Below are positions 23,489 to 34,844 of a stretch of DNA of 64,000 nt, in pieces (position 1 is the stretch's first letter; each line of letters starts with the position of its first letter). The position numbers were made by a program, and so were the translations under genes. The notes under the pieces were generated by a model. It was not told where the DNA came from. It saw only the letters and a program-made list of their open reading frames with translations, and made no database searches. The stretch covers positions 60,050,779-60,114,778 of the forward strand of contig NC_090319.1 in assembly GCF_040869045.1 (NCBI RefSeq). Direction: 5' to 3'. The stretch is from Eurosta solidaginis (taxonomy: Eukaryota; Arthropoda; Insecta; Diptera; Tephritidae).

Positions 23489-24966
23489 AACAAGTAAGGA
23501 AGTCCAAGTTTGGGTGAAACCGAACATTACATACCCAGCTGTACACTTGAAATGCTGTTGTTGTTTGTTTTATGTGCTTAATAGTGTTACAAGGCTCCGC
23601 ATTAATACATATACATATGGTTCTATTCTGAACTAATTTTCGTTTAAAAGAAGCAAAACGGATACAGAGGCTAACACCAATGACCTTGAGCGGGTAATAA
23701 TGCAGTTTTCCTTCAGATATGGGGATTTCCCTACCGTTTACAAGTAAGTATATACAAAAAAAAAGTATAAAAAGGGCAGGGTTATTAACGAAATTTTCCA
23801 ACTTTTACTAGAAATAGCTTATTACCTGCACCTACGCACTTTTACAAAATCTTTTATATAAAAGAAGGCGATTTAACCGATTTAGTCCATTTTTACTGAA
23901 AATATTTCCTGTTAATGTAATGGCTCCAGAAACGTTGGGAAATGCATTGTAAAAAGGGGCAGTGCCACGCCCATTTTTTGAAGATTTGATTTTTTTCCCA
24001 TTATTTGTTATAATGGCACAAAATACGATTGGTACCAAACTATTTTTCGCTAAGATTTAACTTATTATTTTTGCCTACGACCCTTTTTAAAGTCATTTAT
24101 ATAAAAGTGGTCGTGCTCCTTAAGCAATGTTATCCATTTTTACTAGAAATATTTCCTGCTATAAGGAAAATATGTGTAACCAATTTTATTACGATCCGTT
24201 AATTTTTTTTCGAGTTATGGCTCACGAAACATAGAAAATTGCTTAGTCATAAAAGGGGTGGTGCGACGCCCTTTTTGTAAAATTTTAAGTTTTTCCTATT
24301 TATTGTTATAAATCCACTTGCGAAATGAAATACCATTAATATAAAGCTGTTTTTTGCAAAAATAAAGCTTCTTTTATTCGTCCACAACCCTTTTAAAAAA
24401 TTTGGATATAAAAGTGGGCGTGGTCCTTAACCGATTTCGTTAATTTTTCTTCAAAGCATTCTCTACCGAATTTTGTTACGATAGGTTTAACGATTTTTGA
24501 TTTATGATTAATAATATTTGTAAAATTGATTTTATCACAAGTGGGCGGTGCCACGCCCATTTTAAAAAATGTTTTCAAATTTTTATCAAGAGCTCCTATA
24601 TCAGTCCACGCGTCAAATTTCAACAATCTAGGAGTGTTATTTACTAAATAATCAGGTTTTTGTGTTTTCCAAAATGTTATATATATAAAAAGTGGGCGTG
24701 GTTATCATCATTTTCAATACCAATCTATTCTGGGTCCAGGTAAGCTCGTGTACAAAATGTGGTGAATATATCTCAATATTCACTCAAGTTATCGTGTTAA
24801 CGGACAGACGGACGGACGGACATGGCCCAAACAAATTTTTTTTCGATGCTGATGATTTTGATATATGGAAGTCTATATCTATCTCGATTCCTTTATACCT
24901 GTACAACCAACCGTTATCGAATCAAAGTTATAATACCCTGTGTACAAGTACAGCTGGGTACAAAAT
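23489..24966 (-). mobile_element. DINE-1/HINE-like element, copy 5 (type B, complete)
   Basis: The 3-prime end at left is CAAGTAAGGAAGTCC with hairpin TTGGGTGAAACCGAA. Type-B inverted repeats TACCCAGCTGTAC lie at 23532-23544 and, as GTACAGCTGGGTA, at 24948-24960. GACGGACGGACGGAC lies near 24806-24820. GTGCCACGCCCA modules lie at about 23960 and 24548. It shows the empty state of the LTR insertion site filled in copy 2. Confidence 0.85.
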
Positions 24967-26119
24967 AATTTGAACGTGGTTGCCACGCGAATTTGCATTT
25001 ATTTGTATTTTTTATGGCTTACACTTGATGAATTTTTTTTTTACTTCACTGTTGAAACAGTCCATTCAAAATCAACAATTTGTGCGAAGTTGATTCAACA
25101 GCTATTTGCGATGGATCAAAACTTTTTGTCAGTTTTTAATTGACCCGTAATTCGGCGGGATTTATCAGCTTTCTTCTTTCAGCATAGAGAACTGCGTTAC
25201 ACTGGTTATTGTGAATGCTGTTTATTCCTTTCTACATATGTACGATTGGCAATAAATATACGTAGGATGTGTTGTTCATTGCGAAATCAATTTCTTTACT
25301 TGTCCCAGTTTGTTTTGATTTTTTTGGTATTCATCTTCCTCCTTCTTTATATAAATTTATAACTGCGCGCGTTACAAAAATGAAGAATTGAAAAAGAAAT
25401 GTTAGAATAAAAGTGGGCAATGCACTCATACTCACTACAAACACTTTTTCAATATCAATATACATTAATCAATGTACTCGTTCAAACAATAAACGTCCAG
25501 ACCCTTACCGATCATTTATAAACACTAACACTTAGAAACAGCACAATCAAATATACATGCATACATATATACACATACACATATACATACAAATGGATCT
25601 AAAACAAATGAGATACAAAAATTTAGAGGACTCTCACGCTATATGTGCTATTGCCCCTCACAAATCATTAGCAACACTTGACTTCAGCTCAGTGCACGAA
25701 CTTTTGTAAAATAAAATATGGTGGATTTTGCATACAAAAATTGCACTAAAAATTGTTGGTCGACTTTGTGTTTCTAAAGAAGGTATTACAAACTGAAAAG
25801 TTTTTACTAACCAAAAGTCTTTACAAAGTGTTGTTAAGAGTATTACTATCGTTGTGGTGGTGGTTTAGTCGTTGGTTAACGAGCAGCGATGCAATACATA
25901 TGACAGCCTCCTCCGTTGGTGCTATGACGCTTGGTACTATACGTAAGGGAATAATATGTGTAAAGCAAGCGTGAATAGTTATTCATTAGCTGACGACCTC
26001 TGGTTTAGACACATATAGAGTCTCCTTATGCTTTTCAAAGCAACAAAAACTCTGATGTAGCCGTTCCACTGAGAGTTATGAAAAAACTCGTAATATCTGA
26101 ACTAATAGATACCCTCTCA
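24967..26119. other. unassigned stretch
   Basis: Contains an ATACA-rich microsatellite at about 25550-25590. No gene is recognised. Confidence 0.4.
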
Positions 26120-26467
26120 TATAAATATATAAATAAATAAATCTAAGGCGCGATAACCTCTGCAGATATTTTAGGCCGAGCTACTCTTCCAATTTGCGTC
26201 GGACTCCTTTTAATTTTTTCTACAAATTGGCGGGACGGGACCTACTTGCATCTGCAAGGCAGATAAGTTTTCACTGAGAGCTTTTCATGACAGAAATACA
26301 CTCGGACTGCTTGCCAAACACTGCCGAGGGGTGACCCCGCTTAGAAAAGTTTTCTTGTAATTGAAAAAACTTGTTTCTAAAATTTTGATGTTGCTTTGCC
26401 CGGGGCGTGAAGCCAGAATTTTCGGTATAGTAGGCGGAGCACGCTACCATCACACCACGTCGGCCAC
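26120..26467 (-). mobile_element. SINE S1, second copy
   Basis: Inverted copy of the element at 21012. It has an A-rich tail at 26120-26142, the body around GAGGGGTGACCCCGC, and the head ending in ACCATCACACCACGTCGGCC. It is nearly full length. Confidence 0.85.
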
Positions 26468-26584
26468 ACCTTGTCTGGAAGTCTTCAGAAAAATATTCCT
26501 AAACATCCTACGAAGGTCAAATTTGCAACTGTACAATCGGTTGAATGGCTGGATATATGCCAGATTCGTGCGATCCTAATAATT

Positions 26585-26925
26585 CCAAAAAAATAATCAT
26601 TCATTAAAATCAGACATTAGTTTGCGATCAAATCGATTTAGATCTACAATCTGGAAAGCGACAGGTTTAACATAATAGGCGATATCGTCAACTACAGTGT
26701 CCCCAATAGAACTTCAAAGGTCCTATCAACACAACTTTATGAGTTTCCCCGATTCCCTTTTTGGTGAGAGTGTAAATTATGTGGCTTGTCCGTGCCCTGA
26801 GTAGTCGATCCAGTGTTGAATGATTTTTTTGTTTCCCAGTTATTATTGGCTTTCCATTTGGAGCCCACGAAAAGGCTCTAGAATATAAGTGTAGACCAGT
26901 TTGTTTTTGACTTAATACGGGCGTG
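26585..26925 (-). pseudogene. I-group LINE RNase H tail fragment
   Basis: Minus-strand pieces match the segment after RNase H in the fragment at 5026-5705 (a NWETKQ-like region and later GDTVV-like residues). Several frameshifts. It is joined abruptly to an RTE-like fragment, so this is a junction of two dead LINEs. Confidence 0.5.
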
Positions 26926-27540
26926 TACAGCTCATCATTAAATCTTCGGCAGGATGGGTACAATATTTGACTTGTAGAGAATGACTTTTGTTTACCGAAA
27001 GAAGATTTTACTTTTCAATTGCCTTCCTACTTGAAATCAGCATTTATTGGCAAGAGTAATTTTTCACTGGATTTTTAGACCGACGGTGTTAATTGTGTCA
27101 ATGCTGGTTCCCAAATAAATGAAGTCCAGCATAAAATTAAAAAAACTAATTACACGATAGGGGGTCGCCCTGTCTGAAACCTCGTTTAGTTTCGAATGGC
27201 TCGAAGTGGTCCTTACCAATTCCAATAGAGCTGGTGGTGTTGCTTAACGTAATTTTGCACAGCCGTGTACGTTTTTTGAAGAAACCAAATTCAGACATAG
27301 CGGCATATAAGCAGCTCCTTTTCGTGCTGTCGAAGGTGGCTTTCAGATCGACGATGAAGTGATGTGTATCAATTAGTTTTCGCGGCTTTTTCCAAGATTT
27401 TCCGCATAGTGAAAATCTGGTCTATGGTCGGGCATGCAGTCGTCCGACCACATGCAAGTTGATGCAAGCATCTTACCAATTACTAGGCGCAGTAGTTGAA
27501 TAGCTCCGCACGCAGGTAATTCATCAGCGTCCGTGGTCTT
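26926..27540 (-). pseudogene. RTE-like LINE reverse transcriptase fragment
   Basis: Minus-strand reading gives DQIFTMRKILEKA, then after a frameshift DTHHFIVDLKATFDSTKRS, and then ETKRGFRQGDPLSC. These are the motif A and B surroundings of RTE-clade polymerases. The sequence then jumps to YLGTSIDTINTV, so the catalytic ADD box has been deleted. Stops and frameshifts show it is dead. The C-terminal half of a similar protein is at 57300-57790. Confidence 0.7.
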
Positions 27541-27544
27541 GTTT

Positions 27545-27770
27545 GTGTTTTTATTACATTATATTATTTTATTATTATTATATTAGCTTCACTTGTATGT
27601 ACGCTTGTTTGGAACTCTCTAGGCTAGGCGCGCAAAGGAGAGTTAGACCCATCTAGTAGCAATTATTGAAGACTCGCGGCAGTGGTTTAATCACTCGCTA
27701 CAAAACGAGTTGTGCTTAATAGCGGAAACACGAACCTCTGTGCTACGGTTCTATCAACATCAAATATCTA
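27545..27770. repeat. dispersed repeat shared with 47150-47320
   Basis: Both places share a series of words: a CTAGCGA or CTAGTAGCA core after ACCCATC or ATCCATC, GCTACA with AACGAGTTG or AACAGGGTG, then ACACGAACCTCTG or ACACAAACCTCTG. The class is unknown. Confidence 0.45.
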
Positions 27771-28831
27771 AGTGGATTTTATATACTAAAACGGTGCCAT
27801 ATTTCCGTGTATTTTAGTTTTTTTAAACTATATTTATTATCAATGTGGTTATTGCTATTTTAACTTCGCCATAGCCGGCTGGGTGAGCATTCATTCGATG
27901 ATGAACGATTACAGGATCAAGTTCATCATCTGCCTTAGGCATTTGAACGCTCTCTACATTTAGGAGCACAGTAGAGTGTTGTTGTAACAACATTTGCTTT
28001 TTAGTGGCGTGTACTATGAATTGCCTAGTGATGTGCAATTTGGAATGTTTGATTATAAGTCTTACAAATAAAATCGAGTTAAATAGTTGTTAAAACCACC
28101 AATAAAGTGTTACAAAGTTCGTGCACTGTTCCAGCTGCTGGGTGCTTCAAGTGTAGTTAGTTTTTTTTTTTTTTTTTTGCTGCTTCCCATTCTGACTCTG
28201 CTAACGGCACAATTGCTTTTGCTAACGAACGCCGAGGCGCAGAGTAAGTTGTTCAATTCATTCACGATTCTCTGTTGTTATTACTAACTACACATCGATA
28301 CACATCGATTGAGATAAAAGAAACTGTTAATATTATTTTTCAGTTATTTGGCGTTCATATTCGGTAAAGTTCGCACAACAACGAAATCGCATAACGGGCA
28401 ATAAAAGTATATATTTAAAAAATTTAAGGCGAAAAGTGAGTCTATCTTAAGGCGCTTAAATGCTTAAGTGGATTAAAGTGAAATTAAAAAAAAAAATTAA
28501 ATAACCGAAATGAAAATCGCAATACCGACAACAATTTATTATTAAAATGGCGTTTTAAAAAATACAAAAAATTTTACTTTAAAACCAAAAAAAAAAAACA
28601 TGAAAGTTCAACAAATAATTAAATTACAAAAATTAAAAATGTTTTGCTCAATAAAAATTATGTGAAAATAAATTTAAAAAATTTCACCAAAACTAGTGAC
28701 AAAAATATATTTTTTTACACTGCAAATTATTTAATATAATTTAAATTTCAACTCAAATGTGCTAAAAGTGTTTTTAGTCAACTTTAAAAAAAAAATATTT
28801 AAATAATATTTAAAATACAAAATAATAAAAA
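27771..28831 (+). promoter_or_regulatory. presumed promoter and 5-prime UTR region of the cotransporter gene
   Basis: It is AT-rich and directly upstream of the start codon. A GTAAGT donor-like site at 28244 and a polypyrimidine-CAG acceptor-like site ending at 28343 would define a 100-base UTR intron. A GTGAGT donor-like site sits at 28436. No unambiguous TATA box, and a transcription start cannot be placed from sequence alone. It may instead be all transcribed leader. Confidence 0.35.
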
Positions 28832-29136
28832 ATGTCTGATCACAACACTCCTAACGGTAATATCGACGGTCAAGATGGCCTCATTATACCTACGATTTCC
28901 GAAAGTTTATCCAACAATACAACGCATAATTCACAACAACCATCCAATGGTCACCCGCCAATCAATAACAGTTATATGCCCAATTTTCTTGGCGATAATT
29001 ATCACCTTAACACCGATAGCGGTAATCCTGCAAGTCGTAAAATCTCCCGCCTATCATTACGTGGCTTTGGTCACTTTTTACGTAAAAATTCACGGCAAGA
29101 AGATGAACGCAAATACAGTTTGGCACAATTAACGAC
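28832..29136 (+). CDS. SLC12 Na-K-Cl cotransporter, exon 1 (N-terminus)
   Basis: This exon encodes residues 1-101 plus two bases of codon 102 of a cation-chloride cotransporter of the NKCC type, a membrane carrier moving Na, K and Cl together. The start is supported by AAAAAATG context and an in-frame TAA at 28826-28828 immediately upstream. The segment is a polar, Asn/Ser-rich cytosolic N-terminus with no membrane span, as expected. From residue 69 comes a basic run (SRKISRLSLRGFGHFLRK), then ERKYSLAQLT. The exon ends at a strong GTAAGT donor at 29137. Joined to exon 2 it reads T-E-A-L-P-R-L-D-N-Y-R, matching the vertebrate NKCC pattern M-D-A-V-P-R-I-D-H-Y-R. S96 and T101 fall on regulatory phosphothreonine positions. 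No RFxV/I kinase-docking motif is visible in this exon. The family call is firm only through exon 2; Ncc69 versus its paralogue cannot be decided. Confidence 0.85.
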
Positions 29137-29184
29137 GTAAGTGAAGAAAAATATTAATTATTGATTTATGCATTTATTTAACTC

Positions 29185-30125
29185 ATAGAAATACCTGTGA
29201 CAATTCAAGTGCAGAAAGTTTGTCAGTAATTTTTTCATTCATGCAATCGAAAATTACAATTCAAGTTCAGAATTTCCAATTTACAATTAAAGTTCAGAAA
29301 TTTACAACTCAAGTTCAGAGTTTCTAGTTTAAGTTCAGAAAATTATAATTCAACTTCAGACAATCCAATTTAAATTCAGAAATTTACAATTCAAATTCAG
29401 AAAGTTACAATTCAAGTTAAGAAACTCAAAGTTAAGTTCAGAAAATCACAACTGAAGTTCGGAAAAATATAATTCAAGTGCAGAAAGTTTGTCAGTAATT
29501 TTTTTTTCATGCTGTCGAAAATTAAAATTCAAATTCTGAATTTCCAATTTAAATTCAGAAATTTACAATTCAAGTTCAGAAATTTACAACGGGACATTCA
29601 TATGGCTTAGCAGCTAAAAGGCTTGCACTGATATGAATGTTGGAGATTCGAGTTCAACGCTCAGCTCCCGAAAAGCTAGCTGATGAAGAAGTGAAATTCA
29701 GAAACATGTCCTAGTAACCATCGCCGTTTGTAAACTTACAATTTTTCTCTAATATCAATTACAAAAACCATTGTATAAAGCAATATGAGCAAAGCTCACT
29801 AATTAAATACATTTACAACTCAAGTTCAGAGTCTCTAGTTCAAGTTCAAAAAATTACAATTCAAGTTCAGAAAATCCAATTTAAATTCAGAAATTTACAA
29901 TTCAAATTCACATAGTTACAATTTAAGTTAAGAAACTCCAAGTTAAGTTCAGAAAATTACAATTCAAGTTCAGAATTTCCAATTCGAATTCAGAGAATTA
30001 CAAGCAAGTTAAGAAACTCCAAGCTAAGTTCTGAAAATTACAATTCAAGTTCAGAAAATCACGATTGAAATTCGGAAAAATACAATTCAAGTGCAGAATA
30101 TTTGTCAGTAATTTTTTCATTCATG
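29185..30125 (+). repeat. minisatellite, about 20-22 bp unit, forward orientation
   Basis: The unit resembles AAATTACAATTCAAGTTCAG, with variants using CCAATT or AAACTCCAAG. It is degenerate and repeated dozens of times. The array is split by SINE S2 at 29586-29812, and ATTTACAAC appears on both sides of that insertion. Confidence 0.85.
29586..29812 (+). mobile_element. tRNA-derived SINE, family S2
   Basis: The head has an A-box-like TGGCTTAGCAGC and a B-box-like GAGTTCAACGC. The body includes GCTGATGAAGAAGTGAAATT and TAACCATCGCCGTTTGTAAA. The tail ends GAGCAAAGCTCACTAATTAAAT. ATTTACAAC flanks both ends, a possible 9-base duplication, though the host minisatellite also contains that word. 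Confidence 0.8.
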
Positions 30126-30569
30126 CAATCGAAATAAAAGTATGTAAGATGGTAAATGTTAGCGCTAATAATTTGATACATGGATATGAAGGCCTACTAT
30201 CTGTTAAGGAAGCATTGGACTTCTTAACAAACTTAAATTAATTTTGCTAACATGAAGGAGATAGGGAAGAAAAATCCCTTTCCTCTCTTCTCTCTCCTCT
30301 TATAAGAGGTCATTACAAGGAAATTCAGCTAAATTCTTGGTGTCACAAGCATTGATCGTCATTGAGTATGACAGCAGTGATTACGAAGATATGACCGCTT
30401 GGAGTGGCAGAGGAGCGTTGGCAATCCCGCAAGTAACATATAAGTACTGTGTGCACAGATCAAGTCTTCCTCCAACTGCCTCTCGCAACTCTGCGGAGTT
30501 CTCCCCCCCCCCTTCCACTGCTACCTTAGGTAGTGTGAATTGGGATACTTTTGAAAAATAACACCCTAC
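30126..30569. other. unique-looking spacer between minisatellite arms
   Basis: A loop of about 440 bases between the forward and reverse minisatellite blocks. A C-rich stretch near 30504-30512. An open frame at 30337-30561 has no recognised homology. Confidence 0.4.
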
Positions 30570-30830
30570 TTATAAATTCCTGAATTTGTTGTACATAGAA
30601 TTTTCTGAACTTGAATTCTAATTTTCTGAACTTGAAATGAAAATGTTGAACTTAAGTTGTAATTTTCTAAACTTTAATAGTCATTTTCTGAATTTAAATT
30701 GAAATTTCTGAACTTGAATTGGAAATTCTGAAGTTGAATTGCAATTTTCCGAACTTTAATTGGAATTTTCTGATTGAATTGGAAATTCTGAACCGGAATT
30801 GTAATTTTCTGAACTTAAACTAGACATGAT
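30570..30830 (-). repeat. same minisatellite in reverse orientation
   Basis: Repeated CTGAACTTGAATTGTAATTT-type words are the reverse complement of the unit at 29185-30125. The intron RNA could therefore fold on itself here. Confidence 0.85.
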
Positions 30831-31499
30831 GTAGATCAGTGGGTAGTTGCTTTACCTGTCAGTTTTGAAATGTACATCGGTATGGGGCTTTCCATGCTTA
30901 CTCCTCCTATCGATGTATTTTACATTACCGTTTTGGCTGAAGTTTTCACATCCTTTTGTACCCTTTGAAAATAATTGCTATGTGCAGAGCTCACAGAGTA
31001 TATTAACTTTGTTCACATAACGGTAATCCGTAACGGCATAAGCTAATCGAGATAGATATAGACTTCTATATATCAAAATTATCTGGGCGCAAAAAGTAAT
31101 TCATTTAGCTATGTCCGTCCTTCCGTCTGTCCGTCCGTCCGTAAACACGATAACTTAAGTAAATTTAGAGGTATCTTGATGAAATTTGGTATGTAGGTTC
31201 CCGGGCGCTCATCTCAGACCGCTGTTTAAAATGAACGAAATCGGACTACAGCCACGCCCACTTTTTCGATATCGAAAATTTCGAAAAACCGAAAAAGTGC
31301 GATAATTCATTACCAAAGACGGATAAAGCGATGAAACTTGGTAGGTGGGTTGTCCTTATGACACAGAATAGAAAACTATTAAAATTTTGGACAATGGGCG
31401 TGACACCACCCACTTTTAAAAGAAGGTAATTTAAAAGTTTTACAAGCTGTAATTTGGCATTCGTTGAAGATATCATGGTGAGAATTAGCAGGAACGTTA

Positions 31500-32044
31500 T
31501 ACTAATTTCACACAGACGGCTTATTGAATGATAAAGGCAGTTTTCTACATTAAGACGCTTATTGAGCTCAATCTTCCCTACAAAATTCGAATCTATTATT
31601 ATTTCATTAGTAGCTAATCGAATGCCTAATGAAGTCAAAAGCACAATGCAACTCTGTTGGTAGCGTTCCGCTTCCGTTTCCGCTTCTTAGTTTTTGGTGT
31701 GTTCAGTGCTTAAAAATGTCATTTGTCAAAGCAAATGTCATTGTCTGCATGGCGGAACGATACAAGGTGGCCTCATCGAACAGCTGATTATAACCTTTTT
31801 TATTTGATTTGGTACATCAACTACCGGCGCAGTACGATTTTGACGTTTATCCATCGAATTTACAAGTACATGGAATTTTTTTGTTTGTAGGTATGTCACC
31901 ATGCTCCCACCTTGTATCGTTCCGCCATGATTGTCTGTCTCATCCTTCATATTAATCGAGCAGTTACTTCTGTGTGAAAGCAAAAAATTTACGATTTCAT
32001 TAGCAGGTGAAATGAGATCATTAAGTTTCTGTGGGAAAACAGTA
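31500..32044. mobile_element. PIF/Harbinger-like MITE (host of a P-like MITE)
   Basis: The left end is TACTAATTTCACACAGACGG. The right end, read on the minus strand, is TACTGTTTTCCCACAGAAAC. Both are flanked by TTA (31497-31499 and 32045-32047), and removal restores the GGAACGTTACTCC found in other DINE-like copies. The 3-base TTA duplication suits PIF/Harbinger. No transposase is present. It carries the P-like insertion at 31748-31929. Confidence 0.75.
31748..31929. mobile_element. P-element-like MITE, 182 bp
   Basis: Inverted ends of 23 bases are exact (CATGGCGGAACGATACAAGG then TGG). Both sides carry ATTGTCTG (31740-31747 and 31930-31937), a perfect 8-base duplication. The ends share CATG and AAGGTGG at the same spacing as the classical P element terminus, as I remember it. 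Eight-base duplications fit the P superfamily. It has no coding capacity. Confidence 0.8.
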
Positions 32045-33049
32045 TTACTCCTATTACTATATTTGTGCTAAATAAAAATTAGCGAAATCGGATAACGAAC
32101 ACACCCACTTTAAAACAAGAAAATTAAAAGTCAAATTTTAACAAAAACATTCATCTCCAGTAATGATATGGTGCAACAAAATACAAAAATAAAAGAAAAT
32201 TTCAAAATTGGCGGGGCTCAGCCCTTTTTCATTACTTTGTCTAGAATACTTTTAATGCCATAAGTCGAACAAAAATGTACCAAATAAATAAAAAAAAAAA
32301 AAACTAAACTTAGTTGACGTACATATCTGAACTCACTTTACTTGGTATTAAAAATGGGCGAAATCCTACTATGACCACGCCCAATTTTTCGATATCGAAA
32401 ATTTCGAAAAATGAAAAAAAAATACATAATTCTATACCAAATACGAAAAAAGGGATGAAACATGGTGATTGGATTGGTTTTTTTACGCAAAATATAACTT
32501 TGGAAAAAACTTTGTAAAATGTGTGGAACACCTACCATATTAAGTAGAGGAAAATGAAAAAGCTCTGCAGGGCGAAATAAAAGGCCCTTGGAGTCTTGGC
32601 AGGAATACTGTTTGTGGTACTACATATATAAATAAATTAGCGGTACCCGACAGATGATGTTCTGGGTCACCCTGGTCCACATTTTGATCGATATCTCGAA
32701 AACGCCTTCACATATACAACTAAGGGCCACTCCCTTTTAAGACCCTCATTAATACCTTTAATTTTATACCCATATCGTACAAACACATTATAGAGTCACC
32801 CCTGGTCCACCTTTATGGCGATAACCCGTCATGGCGTCCACCTATAGAACTATGGCCCACTCCATTTTAAAATACTCTTTAATACCTTCCATTTGATACA
32901 TAAAAACACATTCCAGGGTTACCCTAGGTTCATTTTCCTACATGGTGATTTTCCCTCCAAAGCTCTCAGCTGAGAATGTAGTGTTCAGTTACACCCGAAC
33001 TTAGCCTTCCTTACTTGTTTTCTTGTAATTCATTTTTCTAAATTTCTAA

Positions 33050-33428
33050 GATCATGTGCCTATGATAGTAGACTCACAAACTGGCTCATATCTCTGAAGA
33101 GAGAAGACTTAAAGCTCACGTTGAGCATAATAACTGGAAAATGCCTTCAGGCGTCACATGCTTGTAACAGTAGGTGTAGGGAGTACGAGCTGCAGGAAGA
33201 AACGGTTGAGCACGTTTTGTGTTCGTGCTCTGCGCTCGCCAGGTCAAGGCTGCAGGTATTAGCGGCGGCAGAGTTGTCAAATCTCGAGGTAGAAATTAAG
33301 CTAGGTCCTAAGAGTTATTCTATAACATAAATACTGACACCTGAATGGGGTTCTTCCGTTTGGTCGTAACACTACACATTCAGTCTATATGAAGTCTTTA
33401 TTAAACCGGCCAGTTCAACCTAACCTGG
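33050..33428 (+). pseudogene. 3-prime end of an I-group LINE, third copy
   Basis: Reads SLKREDLKLTLSIITGK, then CREYELQEETVEHVLCSC and SALARSRLQVL, ending in the UTR ACCGGCCAGTTCAACCTAACC. The Cys-rich motif (C-x-E-x2-L-x13-C-x-C) is retained. 5-prime truncated. Confidence 0.75.
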
Positions 33429-33577
33429 TAATCAATACATCTTTTTTCAATTCCTGATCAACTATTTTCAATATTTTCAATTACTTTCAATTATTTGCCA
33501 ATATCTAGTAAAATAAATGAGACAAAGGATTTCGTGCAACGGAATTCTGATGATTTTAAGATGTAGAAATCAGAAAA

Positions 33578-33870
33578 CCAGCGGTCGTAGTGTGCAAAGC
33601 ACCATCGTAAATTTAGAAAAAAAAGTTTTTCTAAGCGAGGTCGCCCCTCGGCAGTGATTTCGCAAACACTCCGAGTGTAGTTCTGCCATGAAAAGCTTCG
33701 CAGTGAAAACTCATCTGATTTGCCATTCGGAGTCGGTGTTAATAATGTAGGTCTCGTCCCACCGATTTGTGGGAAAAATTAAAATGAGAACGGTGCAAAT
33801 TGGAATAGAAGCTCGGCCTAAAACCTCTCCAAAGGCTATCGCGTATTGTATTTATTATTTTTGTATGTGC
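33578..33870 (+). mobile_element. SINE S1, diverged copy
   Basis: The head is degraded (CAGCGGTCGTAGTGTGCAAA). The body AAGCGAGGTCGCCCCTCGGC and the tail TATCGCGTATTG followed by T/A-rich sequence are recognisable. Confidence 0.7.
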
Positions 33871-33889
33871 TTTACCCAGATATGACAAT

Positions 33890-34160
33890 AGTGTAGTGGA
33901 TAAAAGCCCAAAGGCTTCGCTGACTATGTCAAGTTATGCCAATTGACGAAGACGCTCCAGCCAAGAAAGTATTTTAATCGACATCTCACTTTAAAGCATT
34001 GTAATGGGGAGTCCTCTATTGAATTGGGAGAGACGCGTTAAGGAAGTTTTGACCTCCATTGGTGCTCCCAATTGCTAAACCGGTATAGCTGGAGTGGCTT
34101 GTTGCGAACCGGCCAAAATCGCTTAGACGGTTAAGCGCCAATTAATGATAATGATGTCAA
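33890..34160 (+). pseudogene. C-terminal end of an RTE-like LINE
   Basis: It contains segments readable as EDAPAKKVF and LTSIGAPNC and a UTR end AGACGGTTAAGCGCCAATTAA. That end matches AAACGGTTAATCGCCAATTAA of the minus-strand fragment at 57300-57790. Frameshifted and truncated. Confidence 0.5.
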
Positions 34161-34844
34161 GTGAGAGTATTTTCTTTATGGATAAGCGTCTTTAAATCTA
34201 TTGGTGTTTAAAACAATCCTTTGCCAGGGCGTATGAGTAACCTGCTGAAAAATTGTGAAAATTTGTTATTCTTTTTTCGCAAGACAGTGTAAATTTCCTA
34301 AATTTTTCCAACAATAGATGCTAAACTTAGTTTCAACTTTCATATTAATGCTACTGTCAATAAGGCTAGAAGTGTTCTTTCATTGATCCAAAAAATTTAG
34401 TGACGCTTATGTAACTAAAGCTCTTTTCATCGCTTTAGTTAGACCGATACTAGAATACGGATCAATAGTCTGGAATCCACAATATCGTGTTCATGCAGAT
34501 AGACTTGAATCAATACAAAAGCAATTTCTACTTTTCTCATTAAGGAAGTTTCAGTGGGACTCTGCGTATAATCTTCCACCTTATACTAGTCGGTTGAAGC
34601 TTATCAATCTTCCAACTCTTGCAAGTCATAGAGAAATGTTAGGCGTTATATTTATGGCTAAACTCCTGAATGGATTAATTTCTAGTCCAATTCTTTTGAA
34701 CGAAGTAAACTTTAACAACCCATCACGGGTGTCAAGACATTACAAACCTCTTCTTTTGAGGCAGTGTAGAACTAATTTCGAGTTAAATGAAGCTTTTAGG
34801 TGTTTGTGTCATGATTTTAACACTAATTCGAATTCATTTCATAT

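Larger units (their letters stand above)
30983..33020 (+). mobile_element. DINE-1/HINE-like element, copy 6 (type A), nested insertions
   Basis: The first 13-15 bases of the 5-prime end are missing; it starts at GCAGAGCTCACAGAGTATAT. GTCCGTCCGTCC lies near 31128-31141. The 3-prime end has CTCAGCTGAGAATGTAGT, hairpin TTCAGTTACACCCGAA and CCTTCCTTACTTGTT. A Harbinger-like element (31500-32044) splits it. Confidence 0.8.

Noticed and set aside
27823..28038. 71-residue minus-strand frame with MPKADDELDPVIVHHRM
   Set aside because: It looks protein-like but no family is recognised, there is no splice or start support, and it lies in the probable upstream region of the plus-strand gene.
28087..28435. 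A hydrophobic frame (SFFFFFLLLPILTLL with LTNAEAQ) that could be spliced at 28243/28344 to give a small secreted protein
   Set aside because: The frame has no ATG (it opens at TTG after a stop), the hydrophobic run is largely a poly-T tract, and the splice signals are equally consistent with a 5-prime UTR intron.
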